From positions 398,263 to 462,262 of the forward strand of contig JAUZTG010000004.1 of the NCBI GenBank assembly GCA_030734395.1: a stretch of 64,000 nt of DNA, read 5' to 3'. Position numbers and translations under genes: made by a program. The notes beneath the pieces are model-generated. The model worked only from the letters and a program-made list of their open reading frames with translations. It was not told where the DNA came from and ran no database searches. Shown one piece after another: positions 61,039-64,000 of the stretch. Source of the stretch: Sarocladium kiliense (taxonomy: Eukaryota > Ascomycota > Sordariomycetes > Hypocreales > Sarocladiaceae). Positions within the stretch are counted from its first letter, which is position 1. Every line of letters starts with the position of its first letter.

Positions 61039-64000
61039 GATGGGCGAGCGGGTTGGCGAGGGAGGGATTGGGAGAGGAATTGTTGCTTTGCGTCGTGAGC
61101 TCGGCTCGGGATGCGCACGATCTTTGCCGAAGGAACCTCAATTCGCCCTGTCGGCGAACCGGAGAAGGGAAAGTCCGGGTACGTCAAAAGTCTGGTCACG
61201 TGATTCTGCGCGCTTCCCGCCCGCATGACTGTCAGGCATTGCGAACACTATCATGAAGAGCTTTAAAATTAGTTGGGTTATGTTCTCGCTGAATCTGTTG
61301 TGACCTTTGACCATGTCTAGGCGAGCTTCTCTTTCAGATTTGTGATGGAGGTCTGTAGATCTAGAGCCGGGGATCGTGGCTATGTGCTTGTTGCACCATG
61401 GCTACCCTATACAATGTACCAGAACCCATCATGCGTTTCGATGTAAGATCCATCGGCAATCACTTCGAATTACAGTACGTCATGAAACACATGTCGAACA
61501 CTCGCAGATACCCAATTTCCAGCTCCGGCAACTTCAGAGCTTCGGCACTTCAAACGTCCCCTCCATCGGCAAATGTCGCGCACCCCTCATGATCGACATC
61601 CTCAGGCGGATAGGTCGATCATCAAGCTGCACAGCCTGTGACTTCTCAACAACCTGAGACAAAAGGCTTACGACTACCATGCAGTGACAACAACGCTGAT
61701 CTCCAGAAATACGTGGTCTATGTCTAACTCTACGAGGTGTGAGGGCCGAAGTGCGTGGGATGTAGCGCAGCCTTGATACGTCACAGCAAGGTAGAGGAAC
61801 ATCTCGCAGTAGGGAAAAGGTGCTGGCTGAGTGGACGACAATGCTCGGACTGGGGCTATGCGATACGCGTCGTGCTGGGCATCAACGAGCGAAGATGTCT
61901 TCGCCACGTTGATTACATGTCCGGCATATGACACAATTGGATTGACTCGGAATGCGCAGGGTTGATGCAATTTTGGGATCATCGTCTCTTGCAGGGTGAT
62001 TCCCCAAGCAGAGGGTGATGTGGACGACCCTGACAATGCCGAATGAGCTTACGGTTTTGCCGCTGCTGACTGTCGCTGCTTCGAAACCCCCAGGGCTTTC
62101 TTCGGCCAATGACCTCAGCAACGAGCAACAGCCGTAAAAGATGTAGTCATACCGTAACCTGCGCCGCAATCCTAAACCTCCAAGTGACAGTTCGCAACTG
62201 AGGTGCAGCCGGAGCCCGCGTCACCCGACCTGCGCAGATATCCCAATGTCCCGAACCCGAGCACACCGAAGAGCAGTCGCCTGACTTTGAATTCGCAGGC
62301 TGGTATCTTGGCCTGTGGCTGACGGCCAGGAGTGACGAGGGCTGGGAGCTGGGCTCCTGGGCGAACGGAACGTTCAGTGTGCCATCAAGTAGCGAAAGTT
62401 AATCGGTCAGCCCAAGGCGGTTTTCATGACGACAATGTCAACAGGCAATTGCTTGGTCGCCCACAGGGTGTGCATGCAAGCATGCTGAACGCTGAATTCC
62501 GTCTTGAGTTACTGTCACCTACATTGCAACTGGCTTCCGAGGCTGGTGTCAGCAGCCACCTGGGGCGTATGGTCTGGCCCCCAAACACCACCCGCCATCT
62601 GACGAGAAGGTCTGTTTCGCAAAAAACCTTAACTAAGCCAAGAGCCAGTGATGGTGTATAGGCTTCCGAGGACGAGCTGCAGAGACCTGCAATTTGTCAT
62701 ATCAGCCAAAGGGTCAGGTCGTTCACGTCAGTCACGTCAGTCACGTCAGTGCAGCAGAAATCTCCAGGCCCTCATGACAATATGAAGCCCCCAAAGGCCC
62801 AGTGACCCTCTCACCCTTGGGCATTCGGGTCAAGGAAAGCCTTCTAAATGATCAGACCCATCCACTTACCACACTGAGAAGAGTACTGCATGTGAGCGGA
62901 GCTGCCAGTGAGCCAGCGAGCCAACGGTCAAAACGGCTCCATGATACGGTGTCTACCTAGTCTGCTCCGTTGCAAGAGTTGGTGTAGAAAAATCAATCGC
63001 CCCATTCTAGTACGAGGAGCCAAAAAAATCTAAAATTCTAGCAACAATACCGGCTGGCATCGGCCGAATAGCGTAAAAGTTTCATGACCGAAACAGCAAA
63101 AACTTTTTGCACATTCGGTACCGCGGGCGCCATGGCAGTGGACATCGGGTGCGACCGTTTAGTATACCTACTCACTGAACTGGGTCTTCTAAGTGATGCA
63201 GCTCCTCTTTCAGGAAGTTTCAAGGTATTCGAGTTGCTGGACACTTGGCAGCTTAGCGATTCGTCCTGTCGTGAGCCGAGTATCCGTCTCGGCCGCCTAG
63301 ACATGAGCAGCAGCACATGGCATTTTGCCGGCTCGTTTGTACCACCATTGCGTTCAAGCAGCCCTTTCAGAGCGATCGTCGCTGCACCCTGGATTGCTTC
63401 AAGGAACAGTGCTGTGGCTTGCTGGCCCCCAAGGCCGGCCTGATTGTCGGCGGCATCGTACATCATAGCCCGTGGCACACATAATATGCGGCTGTCAGCG
63501 GATGGGGCCTAAAGCAGTCTGGCAAGCGACCGCAACCTGAGTCAAAGCTGCGTGTAATTCGCTTGGATTTCAGGGCCCCCTGCGATTCCTGCAGGACACG
63601 GAACGTTCCTTGCTCCTGAATCAGCGGCGTGCATGCTCTAATTATATCAATGCACTGTGTAGTGGCGCGGGCTTCCAAGCCTTCCACCTAGGTAGCGAGA
63701 GGGGAAACGATGTGAGGACACGAACTCGTGACTACCATGCAATTTCCACGACCTCCTCATTACTGCCCCTAGGACCTGCCCAAGTGACCCAAGTGATGGC
63801 CGCGTCGCGTTCTCTTAGACCGTCCAATTGTCCACGGGATAGTTCTGTACGCTCAAACACAAGGTCGCGCACAGAAGACCTTTCACTACACCAAGCTCAG
63901 AACACATTTTTGAAAACGCGTAAATTTTAGCTTTCTTTCCAGTGGACCTGTATCTACTTAGGTGATTACTGCGGATAACGCGTCTAAAACGCGTCTATCG
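61039..64000. other. Intergenic to the right edge, no supported gene
   Basis: 3 kb with the ATP16 promoter. ORFs up to about 146 codons lie on both strands with no family likeness. A tandem 9-bp repeat lies at 62723-62749 and is listed separately. Confidence 0.45.
62723..62749. repeat. Three tandem copies of a 9-bp CRE-like unit
   Basis: TCACGTCAG is repeated three times head to tail. Each copy contains ACGTCA, the complement of the TGACGT half-site bound by CREB/ATF-type bZIP proteins. No gene start is close, so its role is unclear. Confidence 0.7.

Noticed and set aside
63690..63760. Sequence near GAACTCGTG that resembles a tRNA arm
   Set aside because: The palindrome forms a simple hairpin, but no cloverleaf can be folded around it.

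Overview
The window is nuclear DNA of a filamentous ascomycete (Pezizomycotina), most likely a Sordariomycete. This rests on short introns (about 48-172 bp) with GT...AG ends and CTRAY-type branch points, pyrimidine-rich leaders, moderately high GC, and fungal forms of RIX1, YPP1, LOS1, SEC12 and MED15. I see no rRNA, tRNA, CRISPR or transposase gene. Exon boundaries were worked out by hand from frame continuity and family likeness.

Layout: RIX1 (minus, cut by the left edge) and YPP1 (plus) share a divergent promoter. A GPI-anchored cell-wall protein follows, then about 4.7 kb without a gene, then the tRNA exportin LOS1. From 16.2 to 25.1 kb lies an accessory block: (i) a 1221-residue protein joining an N-terminal MIT domain, AcuF-like zinc fingers and a C-terminal nucleoside-phosphorylase-like domain; (ii) a 1008-residue DUF7580-like/subtilisin (S8) protease with an intact Asp-His-Ser triad; (iii) divergent from the protease, a 277-residue intronless gasdermin-like pore-forming protein. 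The gasdermin/S8 pair matches the known fungal HET-Q1/HET-Q2 arrangement, in which the protease activates the gasdermin by trimming its C-terminus and the cell dies. The MIT protein next door is not part of the described system as I know it. It suggests a third component, since MIT domains bind ESCRT-III, which repairs gasdermin pores in animals.

Downstream are an M18 aspartyl aminopeptidase with a possible second, mitochondrial start; an unrecognised four-exon protein; the very glutamine-rich Mediator tail subunit MED15; the Sar1 exchange factor SEC12; a mitochondrial-type aldehyde dehydrogenase; a bZIP factor whose start I cannot place on an ATG; an SMP-30/regucalcin-like lactonase; a large histidine-rich protein with a partial RING-like zinc cluster; and the F1 ATP synthase delta subunit in five exons.

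The window is gene-poor for a fungus. Stretches of 2.5-5 kb (7.7-12.4, 35.3-40.4, 48.1-53.3, 54.3-56.8 and 61.0-64.0 kb) carry no ORF that I can defend as coding. The housekeeping genes do not form one pathway; the only functional cluster is the 16-25 kb block.
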